Shown here one piece after another: positions 38,443-46,995 of a stretch of DNA of 64,000 nucleotides. The translations under genes and the position numbers were made by a program. The stretch is from Sulfuritalea sp. GTDB taxonomy: Bacteria; Pseudomonadota; Gammaproteobacteria; Burkholderiales; Rhodocyclaceae. The DNA lies in the NCBI GenBank assembly GCA_030247575.1, contig JAOTRV010000006.1, positions 124,001 to 188,000 of the forward strand, in the 5' to 3' direction. The notes under the pieces are model-generated. The model was not told the origin of the DNA, ran no database searches, and saw only the letters and a program-made list of their open reading frames with translations. How positions within the stretch are numbered: position 1 is the first letter of the stretch; each line of letters begins with the position of its first letter.

Positions 38443-39507
38443 CTAGACCCCTACCGTTTGAGTGGGCGACACCCCGGCGACACCGAGCGGCCCGATTCGG
38501 GAGGGAAGCACCGTCGTGCGCAGGGAGTGTCCGGGCGAACCTACGTAGTAGCCGAGAACGTCCGCACGGTTGTGCCCGAGCCGACAGGACACCTTGATCG
38601 CGGCATAGTGATGCGTCGCCCAGTCGAGCTTCCCCGGTGCGCCCCCATGAACCGGACTCGGGCATCCAGATGTCTTGGCGTACGCGCGCTGGGCATCCCC
38701 ATGACGCAAGCCGTGCGCGGTAATCCCCAGCTGCGCCTTGGTCGCCTTGATCTTCTTCATCAGGTTGTAGAAGCGATCGTGCGCCCGGATCCACGTATGC
38801 CCCGGCCAACGAATGCGGCCGGTCCTGCTCTTGGCAGCCACCTTCCGTGCCCAGGTGGCCACCTCCTGTTGGGCAGGCGTCTCGATCGGGACGAGGCGCG
38901 GGCGCCCACCTTTGGTTCCCTCATACACCTCCAGCACGCCCTCATCGAACGCGCTATGCAGCGGGCGCAACTGGATCGACTCTTTCACGCGCAGGCCGAA
39001 ATGGTGCTGCAGGGACAGGTACAGGCCGAAGCGCTCGTCGATCGTCGTCGCCTGCTGGATCATGGCCGCGACATCAACCCCCGCATCTTCCCAGGCGCGG
39101 CTCTTGGTGGTCACGATGGAGCGCTTGAGCGCCGCCGGATCCTCGAAGTAGGTTTCGATATCGCCGACCAGCCCACGCTTACCCACCCATCCAGCAAAGA
39201 CGCGCAGCGTGCAAAAGCGCTTGTGCAGGGTCGAGGCCGCCAGGTTCTTGGAATGCCAATGAGTGGCGAGGGCGTGGAGATGCTTCTCACGAAGACCGGT
39301 CGGGCTCTTGAGCTTGTAGCCCAACTTCCAGAGCTCGGCGAACACCAGGAGCAGGATCGACTCACGGTCGTCGCGCGTAGCCGAGGAGCAATCGCGCTTG
39401 ACACCCCCGCGTCGATCATGCGCCTTTCGGTTGTGGGGACCAATGAGACGGGCGAGCTCCGCACGGAACTGTGGCGTCAATACCTGGTTGGCAAGTGCTT
39501 TAGTCAT
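38443..39507 (-). CDS. Tyrosine recombinase (integrase), 354 aa
   Basis: ATG at 39507 after AAGGAG. N-terminal SAM-like core-binding domain, then a catalytic domain with Arg in FGLRVKESIQL (about 175), H-x-L-R in ITAHGLRHGDAQ (about 265), and His/Tyr in CRLGHNRADVLGYYVG (about 310-320). Layout matches Phage_int_SAM_2/Integrase_1 recombinases of ICEs and plasmids. It likely integrates or resolves the element; no attachment site could be identified here. Confidence 0.85.
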   Translation of the reverse strand: MTKALANQVLTPQFRAELARLIGPHNRKAHDRRGGVKRDCSSATRDDRESILLLVFAELWKLGYKLKSPTGLREKHLHALATHWHSKNLAASTLHKRFCTLRVFAGWVGKRGLVGDIETYFEDPAALKRSIVTTKSRAWEDAGVDVAAMIQQATTIDERFGLYLSLQHHFGLRVKESIQLRPLHSAFDEGVLEVYEGTKGGRPRLVPIETPAQQEVATWARKVAAKSRTGRIRWPGHTWIRAHDRFYNLMKKIKATKAQLGITAHGLRHGDAQRAYAKTSGCPSPVHGGAPGKLDWATHHYAAIKVSCRLGHNRADVLGYYVGSPGHSLRTTVLPSRIGPLGVAGVSPTQTVGV

Positions 39508-39772
39508 CGTGACGCTCCTTGATGGACGAGGGGGGTGTGGACTTCTTTCGGGGACGCAGCTCAGCCCAGCATTCGCCCCAGCCCGGCGTGTCCCGGACAA
39601 CGAGATCGAAGCGGTCAAGCTTGCGGACAGGGCTGTTGCGGTGCGATCGCGGAGGCTTCTCGTCGTGGTCACCCGGCGACACTTTTCTCTGGACGAGCGG
39701 AGGCCCGCCCTGGTAGGCGTGCGCGTGCTTGCGGCCCGGACGGGCTTGTCGATCGAGTTCGGTTGAGTGCAT
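39500..39772 (-). CDS. Small basic protein upstream of integrase, 90 aa
   Basis: ATG at 39772 with AGGAG 6 nt upstream, and its stop overlaps the integrase start, so it could be coupled and act as an excisionase-like partner. Very charged (RPGRKHAHAYQGGPPLVQRK), low predicted structure; ends with RFDLVVRDTPGWGECWAEL. No HTH evident. Confidence 0.5.
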   Translation of the reverse strand: MHSTELDRQARPGRKHAHAYQGGPPLVQRKVSPGDHDEKPPRSHRNSPVRKLDRFDLVVRDTPGWGECWAELRPRKKSTPPSSIKERHDD

Positions 39773-39952
39773 GACTGCTCCTGAATGAAGGGAAAGACGG
39801 GAACGTCCGCTCGCGGTGCGGACGTGCAGGCGCCTCGCGTGAGCCGCGCAAGGCAGGAATCGGGGGGTATGGCGGGACGGCGGAGTGGTAAATGTGATCC
39901 ATCAAGTGCCCTTGCAGCCCGGATTTCTCCAAGATGCCAGGAGGAATCGCCG

Positions 39953-40343
39953 GCGCTCACAGCGCTGCGTGTTCCACAGGACAAGCGACACGACGCTCAC
40001 AGCGTCAAGTGTCAGGCATGGCCTGGCGTGACCAAGTACCTCTCACAGAGGTACGACCCATCACATGGGCCGGTCGGATATTCGACGATCTTCTTCGCTG
40101 TCCGCCATGGACTTCTCAGCTGGTGCCAACCCAGCAGCGTGCGTTTGCGACAGGTAGCGCCTGGCTCTCGTGATTCAGCCGAACGAACACCTGGTTTGCG
40201 CCCCATGGGACGCGTCACGCGTGAAGATCCGAAAAGGATCGGCGTGCTTCCTGGATCAGCCGCCGCGGCGGTTCATGATCCTGTACTACGGTAAGCAACG
40301 CTTGAGTTGCCTGATGCATCGGTACCGCAACGCTCACAGCGTT
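39953..40343. other. Cluster of perfect hairpins with three-base loops
   Basis: Seven perfect short stems with exactly three loop bases: GCGCT-CAC-AGCGC (39953), GACGCT-CAC-AGCGTC (39992), CAGGC-ATG-GCCTG (40013), GTACCTCT-CAC-AGAGGTAC (40036), CCCAT-CAC-ATGGG (40057), ACGCG-TCA-CGCGT (40210), AACGCT-CAC-AGCGTT (40329). Five have the loop CAC though their stems differ. 39773-41133 has no convincing gene. The position beside the integrase and upstream of the partition genes suggests an origin, centromere or transfer-related DNA structure. Confidence 0.55.
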
Positions 40344-40770
40344 ACAAGCAAACGATTTCGTCAGGCGTGGACGTACCTCTGGCGAGGACAATCCGTTGAA
40401 TGCCCTTGTGGGCTGATGGGTGGTCCATTACGGACAGCCTGTGCTGCTGACTATCTCTCTCGGACGCGGCCGAGGCGGCTCGCCTCGACATTTGGCGCAG
40501 TTCCGACCCCTATTGCGGCGGGTCTTACGAGAATCTGCGTGATCCCGTTTTGGCCCTCTCGGTGCCAAGTGATTCCGATTCGACCATATCGATTTTGCAG
40601 TGTCAACATTTTTTTCGCTCACACTTTCCTCGCGCGCGCTTGTTACTTTGTGAAACCACCCGGCACACCTTCTCAGCAGCGGAAAGCGATACCCGTTTCC
40701 ATGTGAGACGTTTGTGTGTCTGCAAAGCATGTGCCAGTTTCAATCACGCTGACCGCTCGCCAAGCTGACT

Positions 40771-40960
40771 GCCGCGCCGCCGGCGGCGCGGCGGGTGGCG
40801 CGGCGGGTGGCGTTGATACAGCGATCGCGCCACCGAAATGGCAAATCTCGGCGCATCCGTAGCGCGATCAACGCTGGTTGCGCTACCGAGTTGCTTTCAG
40901 CAGCCAAGGATGAGAGTTCTCACGCACCGCGCTTCGGTTGCGCTACGAATGTGCTGCCAA
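40771..40960. repeat. GC palindrome and short repeats upstream of parM-like gene
   Basis: A 22-bp perfect palindrome (GCCGCGCCGCC and its complement) at 40771-40792 runs into a 12-bp tandem duplication of GCGCGGCGGGTG to 40812. Then GGTTGCGCTAC occurs twice (near 40876 and 40936) with an inverted relative GTAGCGC near 40860. Such small repeats just before a ParM-like gene could be the centromere bound by its partner protein. Confidence 0.5.
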
Positions 40961-41133
40961 CGCGCTCGCCACTATTTGGTGGCGCCAGATCCTTCGAAGG
41001 CCTGCAGAGGTCAATTTTTTCTGCGAATAGTGAGCTTTCCGCGCCGCCCCCCCCATTGCCTGCAAGGGAATCCGACGCACAAACGGCGGATCTGTGGGGA
41101 CAATCTCGCCATCAACAATGTGAAGGATGCGCG

Positions 41134-42177
41134 ATGGAGCAGGCAGTCGTAGTTCGGGCGGTTGATGTCGGTTACGGTCACGTGAAATTCACCGATAGTT
41201 ACGATGCAGAGGGCACGCTGTGTGTTGACAGCTTCCCGTCCCAGTCGCCGATTGCCAAGGGCGACCCGCTCAGTGCCCGAGTGCTGAAGCGTCGCGACAC
41301 GTTCATCGTGCCTGTGGGTAAGCGCTTCTACGAAGTGGGGAAGGAGGTGGCTGATGCGCTTCACGGGCACCAAGAAAGCGCTGTGCTGGATACGAAGTTC
41401 GCTCTCTCGGATGCCTACCACGCGCGATTGCTGGGGGCCCTGAATTACATGGCCCCAAACCTGCCCGGCAAAACATTGGACTGCCTGGTTCTCGGACTAC
41501 CGCTCACCACATTCAAGAACCTCCATGAAAAAGTAGCGCAACGATACTCCGGCGAGCAGGTGCTGAATACCAAGGGCGACACACTATTCATTCGCCATTG
41601 CGAGGTCTTTCCTCAGCCATTGGGAAGCTACGCTGCGTTTCTTGGAACGAAGGAATTCACGGAAGTCCCGCGGGCCCTGGTGATCGATCCCGGCTACAAC
41701 ACGATCGACTGGTTTGTTTGCAAGGGAATGGTAGTCAGCGACCAGCGATCGGAGGCGACCCACCGGGGAATGTCCGCGGTGATGAAGGACATCGCCGAAC
41801 GCATCATCAAGGAGCTCAGCATCGATGCCGGGACCGCTGAAGTGATTCGTCTGGTCGATGCGGCTCTCACCAATGGCAAGCCGCTCAAGCTGTGCGGGCA
41901 GTTAGTGAATTTGCCCGAGTTCATGCCCGCCGGTGATTCCGTGATCGAGGAGGCGGCGCAGGCCGTGAAGAATTCCGTTGCTTCCGGCGCGGACATCGAT
42001 GAGATCGTGATGACCGGTGGCGGCGCCTGTTTGTATGCCCCCGCCGTTCAGAAGTTCTTCAGCCAGCCGCTAACAATTCTCCCGGATTCGAGCTTTGCCA
42101 ATGTGCGCGGCTTCCAAGCACTCGGCGAGAACGTGGCTCGGTCACAGCGCCGCGCCATGGGCAACGTGAAGGCCTAA
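41134..42177 (+). CDS. parM: ParM/StbA-like actin-family partition ATPase
   Basis: ATG at 41134 after AAGGA. Actin-fold motifs: phosphate-1 VRAVDVGYGHVKF, phosphate-2 ALVIDPGYNTIDWF, and adenosine motif IVMTGGGACLYAP; 347 aa, typical of StbA/ParM. It would form filaments that separate plasmid or ICE copies. The next gene starts two bases after its stop, in the position of the centromere-binding partner. The promoter/centromere probably lies in the repeats upstream. Confidence 0.85.
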   Translation: MEQAVVVRAVDVGYGHVKFTDSYDAEGTLCVDSFPSQSPIAKGDPLSARVLKRRDTFIVPVGKRFYEVGKEVADALHGHQESAVLDTKFALSDAYHARLLGALNYMAPNLPGKTLDCLVLGLPLTTFKNLHEKVAQRYSGEQVLNTKGDTLFIRHCEVFPQPLGSYAAFLGTKEFTEVPRALVIDPGYNTIDWFVCKGMVVSDQRSEATHRGMSAVMKDIAERIIKELSIDAGTAEVIRLVDAALTNGKPLKLCGQLVNLPEFMPAGDSVIEEAAQAVKNSVASGADIDEIVMTGGGACLYAPAVQKFFSQPLTILPDSSFANVRGFQALGENVARSQRRAMGNVKA

Positions 42178-42179
42178 TA

Positions 42180-42491
42180 ATGCCCCGGCTCAACAAGAAG
42201 CTCCGATTGCAGTCGTCCATCAACTCGCTCGAGTACCCGCGCGTTCATGAATTCCTGCACGAGGTCGCCGGCGAGGAGCGCGGCATGCGCGCCCGGCTCC
42301 TGCTGAGCCTTGGCATGCTAGTGCTGGATAACCAAATATCCCTCACCTCGCAGTCTGCAGCTGCACCGTCGGCGCCGCCGGCCGTGCAACCAACCCCGGC
42401 GGCACGCAAATCCGGCGACCTCTCAAGCCGTTTGGAAAGCTTGGGCGTGACGGGGTCTTTGCGATTTGACACCACTTCACTTTCCAAGTGA
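42180..42491 (+). CDS. Probable partition partner (StbB/ParR-like), 103 aa
   Basis: ATG two nt after the parM-like stop. N-terminal 50 residues basic and helical (MPRLNKKLRLQSSINSLEYP, GMRARLLLSLGMLVL), then an Ala/Pro-rich linker, then a short C-terminal segment. This fits a small DNA-binding adaptor with a filament-binding tail; the call rests on position and length, since no clear ParR motif is seen. Confidence 0.6.
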   Translation: MPRLNKKLRLQSSINSLEYPRVHEFLHEVAGEERGMRARLLLSLGMLVLDNQISLTSQSAAAPSAPPAVQPTPAARKSGDLSSRLESLGVTGSLRFDTTSLSK

Positions 42492-42787
42492 GCACTCTCA
42501 TGACAATTACACCTACCGAACTCTACGCCCTCAACTCCCGTTTCCTGGTGTTGATGCAGCAGGCCGCCAAAAAGGATGCGGCCGACGCGGCGCGCACCTT
42601 CCGGGCCTCTGAATCCGTATGTGAGCGCATCGCCGCACTGTCGCTGGACCAGCTTGACGGCCTCGCCAAGACGAATGCACTGGTCTTTACGTGTCGCCTC
42701 GACGAAGCCGCGCTCGATTTCGCCGTCGCCAATCCGTCCTCCGCACTTCGCGCCGTAATGCTCGAAGCCCGCGGCGTAAGAAACTGA
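42488..42787 (+). CDS. FlhD-like transcriptional activator subunit, 99 aa
   Basis: GTG at 42488 overlaps the previous stop. TPTELYALNSRFLVLMQQAA, KDAADAARTFRASESVCERI and AALSLDQLDGLAKTNALVFT match FlhD (helical dimer; the final segment is the FlhD LPQMVKLAETNQLV block). FlhD pairs with FlhC to make a DNA-binding activator. On SXT and IncC elements homologs SetD and AcaD control transfer genes. A start at the ATG at 42500 is possible. Confidence 0.75.
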   Translation: MSTLMTITPTELYALNSRFLVLMQQAAKKDAADAARTFRASESVCERIAALSLDQLDGLAKTNALVFTCRLDEAALDFAVANPSSALRAVMLEARGVRN

Positions 42788-42801
42788 CTCCGGAGACTGC
42801 C

Positions 42802-44031
42802 ATGTACGCCCCTGCGCAACCGCCGCTTGATTGCTGCGCCCCCGCCCCGTCGGACGGCGGCTTCCACGATGCCTACCAGTTGCTCGTCAAGCTATGTACG
42901 CTGGGCGCCCGGCCTTCGATCATCCGCAACCTGCTGCCCGACATCATCACGCGAAAGATGATGTGTAATACCTTCCGCAGGTTTACAGGACGCAACGCGC
43001 CTCAAGGCAAACTGCCCCAGAGCGTAAAGGTCTGCCTATCAAGCCCGACCCAACGACTGCACGCCACGTCGGTCTTGTTGCTGCACAAGAACTTCTCGGC
43101 GCTACCACCGGAACAACGCTATATCCGGGTGCACGAGGGCTACCTTGCCCTGGTCGGAGACGAGTGGATTTTTGATTTCAACCGGGTGTATTTCCTGTGC
43201 CGCGCGTCTGCCGTCGGCACCCTTCATCTGGTTGAGTGCGAGGGCTGCCACACCCACTTCGCCGCCAACTCCGAGAGGATCACCGATGCGAAGAACTGCC
43301 CGGTCTGTGCCTTGATGAACCAGTCAGCAACCCAAGCGGAAAGGATAGCCGAGGAGTCTCTTCTGTATGATCAACCTGCACAACCGCCGCTTGGTTGCTG
43401 CACCCCCATCCCGTCGGACGGCGGCTTCCACGATGCCTACCAGTTGCTCGTCAAGCTATGCACGCTGGGCGCCCGGCCGTCGATTCTCCGGAATCTGCTG
43501 CCCGACATCATCACGCGAAAAATGATGTGCAATACCTTCCGCAGGATCACAGGACGCAACGCGCCCCAAGGCCAACTGCCCCAGAGCGTAAACGTCTGCC
43601 TGGAAAGTCCGACCCAACGGCTGCATGCCACCTCGGTCCTGTTACTGCAAAGGAAATTCTCGGCGCTACCGCCGGAACAACGCTATATCCGGGTATACGA
43701 GGGCTACCTTGCCCTGGTCGGAGACGAGTGGATTTTTGATTTCAACCGGGTGTATTTCCTGTGTCGAGCGTCTGCCATCGGCAACCTTCATCTGGTTGAG
43801 TGCAAGTGCTGTCACACCCACTTCGCCGCCAACTACGAGAGCATCACCGATGTGAAGAACTGCCCGGTCTGTGCTTTGATGAAGCGGTCAGCGGCCCGAG
43901 CGGAAGGGACAGCTGAGGAGTCTCTTCTGCATGATCAGTTAGTAGCCAAGCAAGATCGGAAACGCCTAGCACGCGCGCCCAAAGCAGTAGCGCACAGGCC
44001 CGCAATTCATCTTCAGAAGGCGATGTCGTGA
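42802..44031 (+). CDS. Tandem-fused FlhC-like activator, 409 aa
   Basis: ATG at 42802 after GGAG. Two FlhC copies in one chain: residues about 6-190 and 194-375, each containing AYQLLVKLCTLGARPSI, SPTQRLHATSVLLL, DFNRVYFLCRASA and the zinc cysteines CxxC...CPVC (CHTHFAAN and NCPVCAL). A single FlhC is about 190 aa. In FlhD4C2 two FlhC chains contact DNA, so a covalent FlhC dimer could bind without assembling them separately. C-terminal extension of about 30 basic residues. Confidence 0.8.
   Translation: MYAPAQPPLDCCAPAPSDGGFHDAYQLLVKLCTLGARPSIIRNLLPDIITRKMMCNTFRRFTGRNAPQGKLPQSVKVCLSSPTQRLHATSVLLLHKNFSALPPEQRYIRVHEGYLALVGDEWIFDFNRVYFLCRASAVGTLHLVECEGCHTHFAANSERITDAKNCPVCALMNQSATQAERIAEESLLYDQPAQPPLGCCTPIPSDGGFHDAYQLLVKLCTLGARPSILRNLLPDIITRKMMCNTFRRITGRNAPQGQLPQSVNVCLESPTQRLHATSVLLLQRKFSALPPEQRYIRVYEGYLALVGDEWIFDFNRVYFLCRASAIGNLHLVECKCCHTHFAANYESITDVKNCPVCALMKRSAARAEGTAEESLLHDQLVAKQDRKRLARAPKAVAHRPAIHLQKAMS
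42817..43944 (+). repeat. 564-bp in-frame direct duplication of flhC
   Basis: The block from 42817 recurs from 43381, an offset of exactly 564 bp (188 codons), with high nucleotide identity: differences are mostly single bases, for example CTTGATTGC versus CTTGGTTGC. Recent duplication, or gene conversion keeping copies alike. Confidence 0.9.
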
Positions 44032-44512
44032 CAACAACCATTTCATCGATCGTGGCGGCCCATCGGCAAATCGGCTCGTCGCACAGTTGCCACCGTTCAT
44101 CGGCGCCGTCTGTCGTCAGCCCGTAAATCGCCACCGAAGCGAAGACGCTCGCGATCGTGTCAAGGAAGCCCAGAAGAAACGGTCGGTACGTTTTACCCTC
44201 GCCGCAGTGGCGCAGGCTCTGCAAAATGCCGTTGCGCAAAGCTCTAACCAGCAAACTGTGATCCGCCTTGTCGGCAGCAGGGAACGCCGGCGACACGAAA
44301 AACGCGGTGCGGCGCAGAATGGCTTCGAGATTTGGCCACGCAACGGCGATCTGCTCGAGATCTTCCCGGTACTCGGGATGACAGGCCAGAAAGTCCCGCA
44401 CCATTTTGCGGTAGGCCTCGTCGATTCCGAACACCAGGTGGTTGGCAGAGATTGGCATTGGCTCAGGCGAAGGTTGGGTCGAATGAGGGCTATGGGCATC
44501 CAGTATGGACAT
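43844..44512 (-). CDS. Hypothetical protein overlapping flhC end, 222 aa
   Basis: Convergent with the FlhC gene, whose last 188 bp it overlaps. Start uncertain: ATG at 44512 or 44459, or a TTG at 44581; none has a good ribosome site. Helical body (YRKMVRDFLACHPEYREDLE, ILQSLRHCGEGKTYRPFLLG) without recognised motif. A GGCGCGGAAAAAG element at 44528 points to transcription in this direction. Confidence 0.45.
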   Translation of the reverse strand: MSILDAHSPHSTQPSPEPMPISANHLVFGIDEAYRKMVRDFLACHPEYREDLEQIAVAWPNLEAILRRTAFFVSPAFPAADKADHSLLVRALRNGILQSLRHCGEGKTYRPFLLGFLDTIASVFASVAIYGLTTDGADERWQLCDEPICRWAATIDEMVVVTTSPSEDELRACALLLWARVLGVSDLAWLLTDHAEETPQLSLPLGPLTASSKHRPGSSSHR

Positions 44513-44527
44513 TAAATGGCTCACGGA

Positions 44528-44561
44528 GGCGCGGAAAAAGTCATCGCTAGCGGGGATTTCC
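44528..44561 (-). promoter_or_regulatory. Bipartite GGCGCGGAAAAAG element, copy 3
   Basis: GGCGCGGAAAAAG at 44528-44540 (last base differs), 11 bp, then GGGGATTTCC at 44552-44561. Minus strand shows TACTGG about 22 nt after the motif. It reads towards the gene ending at 43844. Confidence 0.55.
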
Positions 44562-44810
44562 GCGACGACGATGAAAAGCAAGGCTTGAGATTCCGGTGCT
44601 GGTAGACATAGCGTGCTGGTTAAGTATTGGAGGATTTTGCCCCATGGTGCTGGCGCACAATGTGCGGAAAAACAGCTTTCGAGGGGTCATTACGGCGGCG
44701 AGGACCGCGGCCGAGCAGCGACAGGAGGTTGCCGACGAATTTTCCGGCAGAGGTTGCGTTGTTTTGTTATCTTGGGATTATGAGCGGCATTCAACAACTT
44801 TGAGGCGTAT

Positions 44811-45065
44811 ATGGGCGAAACAACTTTCTCGTTTGGAGCAGTCGCGTTCCTACTTGTTCTGATCATCCTGACCGTGGGTGGTGTTCTCGCGTGCGTTCAC
44901 GCCTCGAATCAAGGCGCACCAGACCGTCAGAGCGGCCCCCGCAAAACTCGAAACGATGAGGCTGACACGTTCTGGGACGATCAAGTCAATCCAGCAACAG
45001 GGCTAACCATGCATGGTGCGGTCGATGCTGCTGGTAATCCCTATGGCTGCAACCTTGATGAGTGA
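44811..45065 (+). CDS. Small membrane-anchored protein, 84 aa
   Basis: ATG at 44811 after TGAGG. One transmembrane helix at about residues 8-30 (FGAVAFLLVLIILTVGGVLA), then a hydrophilic, Asp/Asn-rich tail. No family recognised. Follows a gap with no other gene. Confidence 0.55.
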   Translation: MGETTFSFGAVAFLLVLIILTVGGVLACVHASNQGAPDRQSGPRKTRNDEADTFWDDQVNPATGLTMHGAVDAAGNPYGCNLDE

Positions 45066-45185
45066 CAGCCGCTTGGTTGCAGTGCGCCGAGCTTGAATCG
45101 AAGTAGCTCGCGTCAAATCGAACGCGTCAAGCTCGGCTAGCCGTTCCGCAAACTTGTTGAACAAGTGATGCGGATGTTCTACAAT

Positions 45186-45210
45186 CCCCTACAGTGATTC
45201 GCTGTAGGGG
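45186..45210 (+). repeat. Perfect hairpin with T-rich flank at the transposon left end
   Basis: CCCCTACAG-tgattcg-CTGTAGGGG followed by ATTTTCATTT. It looks like an intrinsic terminator placed 21 nt inside the left repeat, which would shield the transposase from outside transcription, a known feature of many insertion elements. Confidence 0.6.
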
Positions 45211-45342
45211 ATTTTCATTTCTGAGGTAAATTCTTCTGCTGGTGGTTCTGGCCGGGTTCCTGCCGTCGCAGGAGAAATCCAGGTCAATTTCTGCAAGAAC
45301 CCCAAGTGCGCCAATTACGGTGTAGTCCCTAGGCAATCTGCC

Positions 45343-46986
45343 TTGGCGCGCGGCATCGCCGCGCAAGGCGTGCAGCAGGACACCTATACGATCCAGTCCG
45401 CTGGTGCCGGCACACCGGTCTTGAAGTGCCGGCTTTGCAGTGAATTCCCGCCCATCAAGAGCAATCAGGCAATAGCCGAAGAACGGGATCGCTACCTCGC
45501 GGCCTTTGCCGTGCCTCTTGAGCCATCCTGCCCCGACTCCAACTGCTCAAACAATGCGGTTCGAGTGAGTACCAAAGGCCACTATCAATCGTTCGGTCTG
45601 ACCGCATCCGGTTCCAAGCGTTATCGTTGCAAAGCATGTAACAAGACCTTTGCTGTGGGCAAATCCACCACTGGCCACAAGGCGCCGCACAAGAACCGGC
45701 TGATTTTCTCGCTGCTGATGAACAAATCCCCGATGCGACGAATTTGCGAGGTCGCGGACATTGGCCCCGAAGGGCTCTACGGCAAAATCGACTTCCTCTA
45801 CGAGCAGACCCGACTGTTTGCCGCTCACCGCGAAAATCGCCTGCCCGGCATGATGATTCCCCGGCTCTATCTTTCCACCGATCGGCAGGACTACGTGGTC
45901 AACTGGACGCGCCACGAAGATCGTCGCAACGTGGTGCTGCATGCCGTCGGCACTGCCGACAGCAGCGCTGGTTACGTCTTCGGGATGCACCTCAACTACG
46001 ATCCCGGCCTCGATGCCGAAGAGATCGAGCACCAGGCCGTTGCAGCAGGTGACTATCAGGCCAAGGCTCCTTTTCGGCGCTTTGCCCGCTGCTGGCTCAA
46101 GGGCGACTACGATGCGGCGGTGCGGGCCAGTAAAGCCGGCCGGAGCCGCCCAACTCGGCAGGACTTGCAGGGCGACATCGACACAACCTATACCGAGGCG
46201 GTTTCCCGTGAGGATGTTGAGATTTCGGAGACCACCGATAACGCGCGCCGACTGCCAACCCGTGGCATGCAGATCCATGCCGAGTACAGTCTGTACGGCC
46301 ATTTCTTCTTTTTGCGACAACTCCTCGGCGGCGCGGAGAAGCTGCGTTTCTTCCTCGATCAAGACTCCGGCATGCGGGCGGCGTGCCTTGCGGCATTCCA
46401 GCCAGAGATCGCTGCCCGGCGTGCCGACGCCCTCTATGTGCGCATAGCCAAAGACCTGACGATCACCGAGAAGCGTGCCGCCATTGCCGCCAGTCGGGCT
46501 GCATTCGACCTGGCACGGCAAGCCAACCCCGGCCTCAAGGACTATGAAGTAGAAACACTACTGATTAAAGCGCGTATTGCCCAGATGACCGCCATCGGCA
46601 AGTGGCAGGATAAGTGGCTCATTCACCCGTTCCCGAACATGAGCGAACCCGAGAAGGCGATTTGCTACCTGACCGACTATGGCGACTACGACGAGGATCA
46701 TCTGGCGCGGCTTTACAACAAGGCAAGCCTGCACGCCATCGACTGTTTTTTCATGCAGGTACGGCGACGCCTATCCATCCTGGAACGCCCAATTACCAGT
46801 TCAAGCAATACCGGACGAACATGGTACGGCTACAGTGCCTACAACCCGGAATCCATCGTGAAGATGCTTAGCATCTTCCGGGTGTTTTACAACTACTGCC
46901 TTGCCGGGCAGGACAAGAAAACGCCGGCTATGCGTCTTGGGCTGGCGAAGGGCAAGGTCGCGCTGGAAGACATTATTTACTTTTAG
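45343..46986 (+). CDS. Zinc-ribbon DDE-type transposase
   Basis: 547 aa from the TTG at 45343. N-terminal zinc-ribbon pairs: LKCRLC, CPDSNC, RYRCKAC; then a DDE-like core with Asp in YLSTDRQDYVVNW (about 180), Asp in FFLDQDSGMRAAC (about 340) and acidic residues in DYGDYDEDHL (about 440). The coding frame is open upstream to 45208 and includes CKNPKCANYG, the missing half of the first ribbon, but has no ATG, GTG or TTG. The true start may be a rare codon there. Sits inside inverted repeats, so it is probably this transposon's own transposase. Confidence 0.7.
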   Translation: MARGIAAQGVQQDTYTIQSAGAGTPVLKCRLCSEFPPIKSNQAIAEERDRYLAAFAVPLEPSCPDSNCSNNAVRVSTKGHYQSFGLTASGSKRYRCKACNKTFAVGKSTTGHKAPHKNRLIFSLLMNKSPMRRICEVADIGPEGLYGKIDFLYEQTRLFAAHRENRLPGMMIPRLYLSTDRQDYVVNWTRHEDRRNVVLHAVGTADSSAGYVFGMHLNYDPGLDAEEIEHQAVAAGDYQAKAPFRRFARCWLKGDYDAAVRASKAGRSRPTRQDLQGDIDTTYTEAVSREDVEISETTDNARRLPTRGMQIHAEYSLYGHFFFLRQLLGGAEKLRFFLDQDSGMRAACLAAFQPEIAARRADALYVRIAKDLTITEKRAAIAASRAAFDLARQANPGLKDYEVETLLIKARIAQMTAIGKWQDKWLIHPFPNMSEPEKAICYLTDYGDYDEDHLARLYNKASLHAIDCFFMQVRRRLSILERPITSSSNTGRTWYGYSAYNPESIVKMLSIFRVFYNYCLAGQDKKTPAMRLGLAKGKVALEDIIYF

Positions 46987-46995
46987 GAAGAACAC

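Noticed and set aside
40170..40706. 178-codon plus-strand frame in the hairpin region
   Set aside because: Cys/Arg/Pro-rich composition, no domain, weak start; it spans structured repeats, so it is more likely chance.
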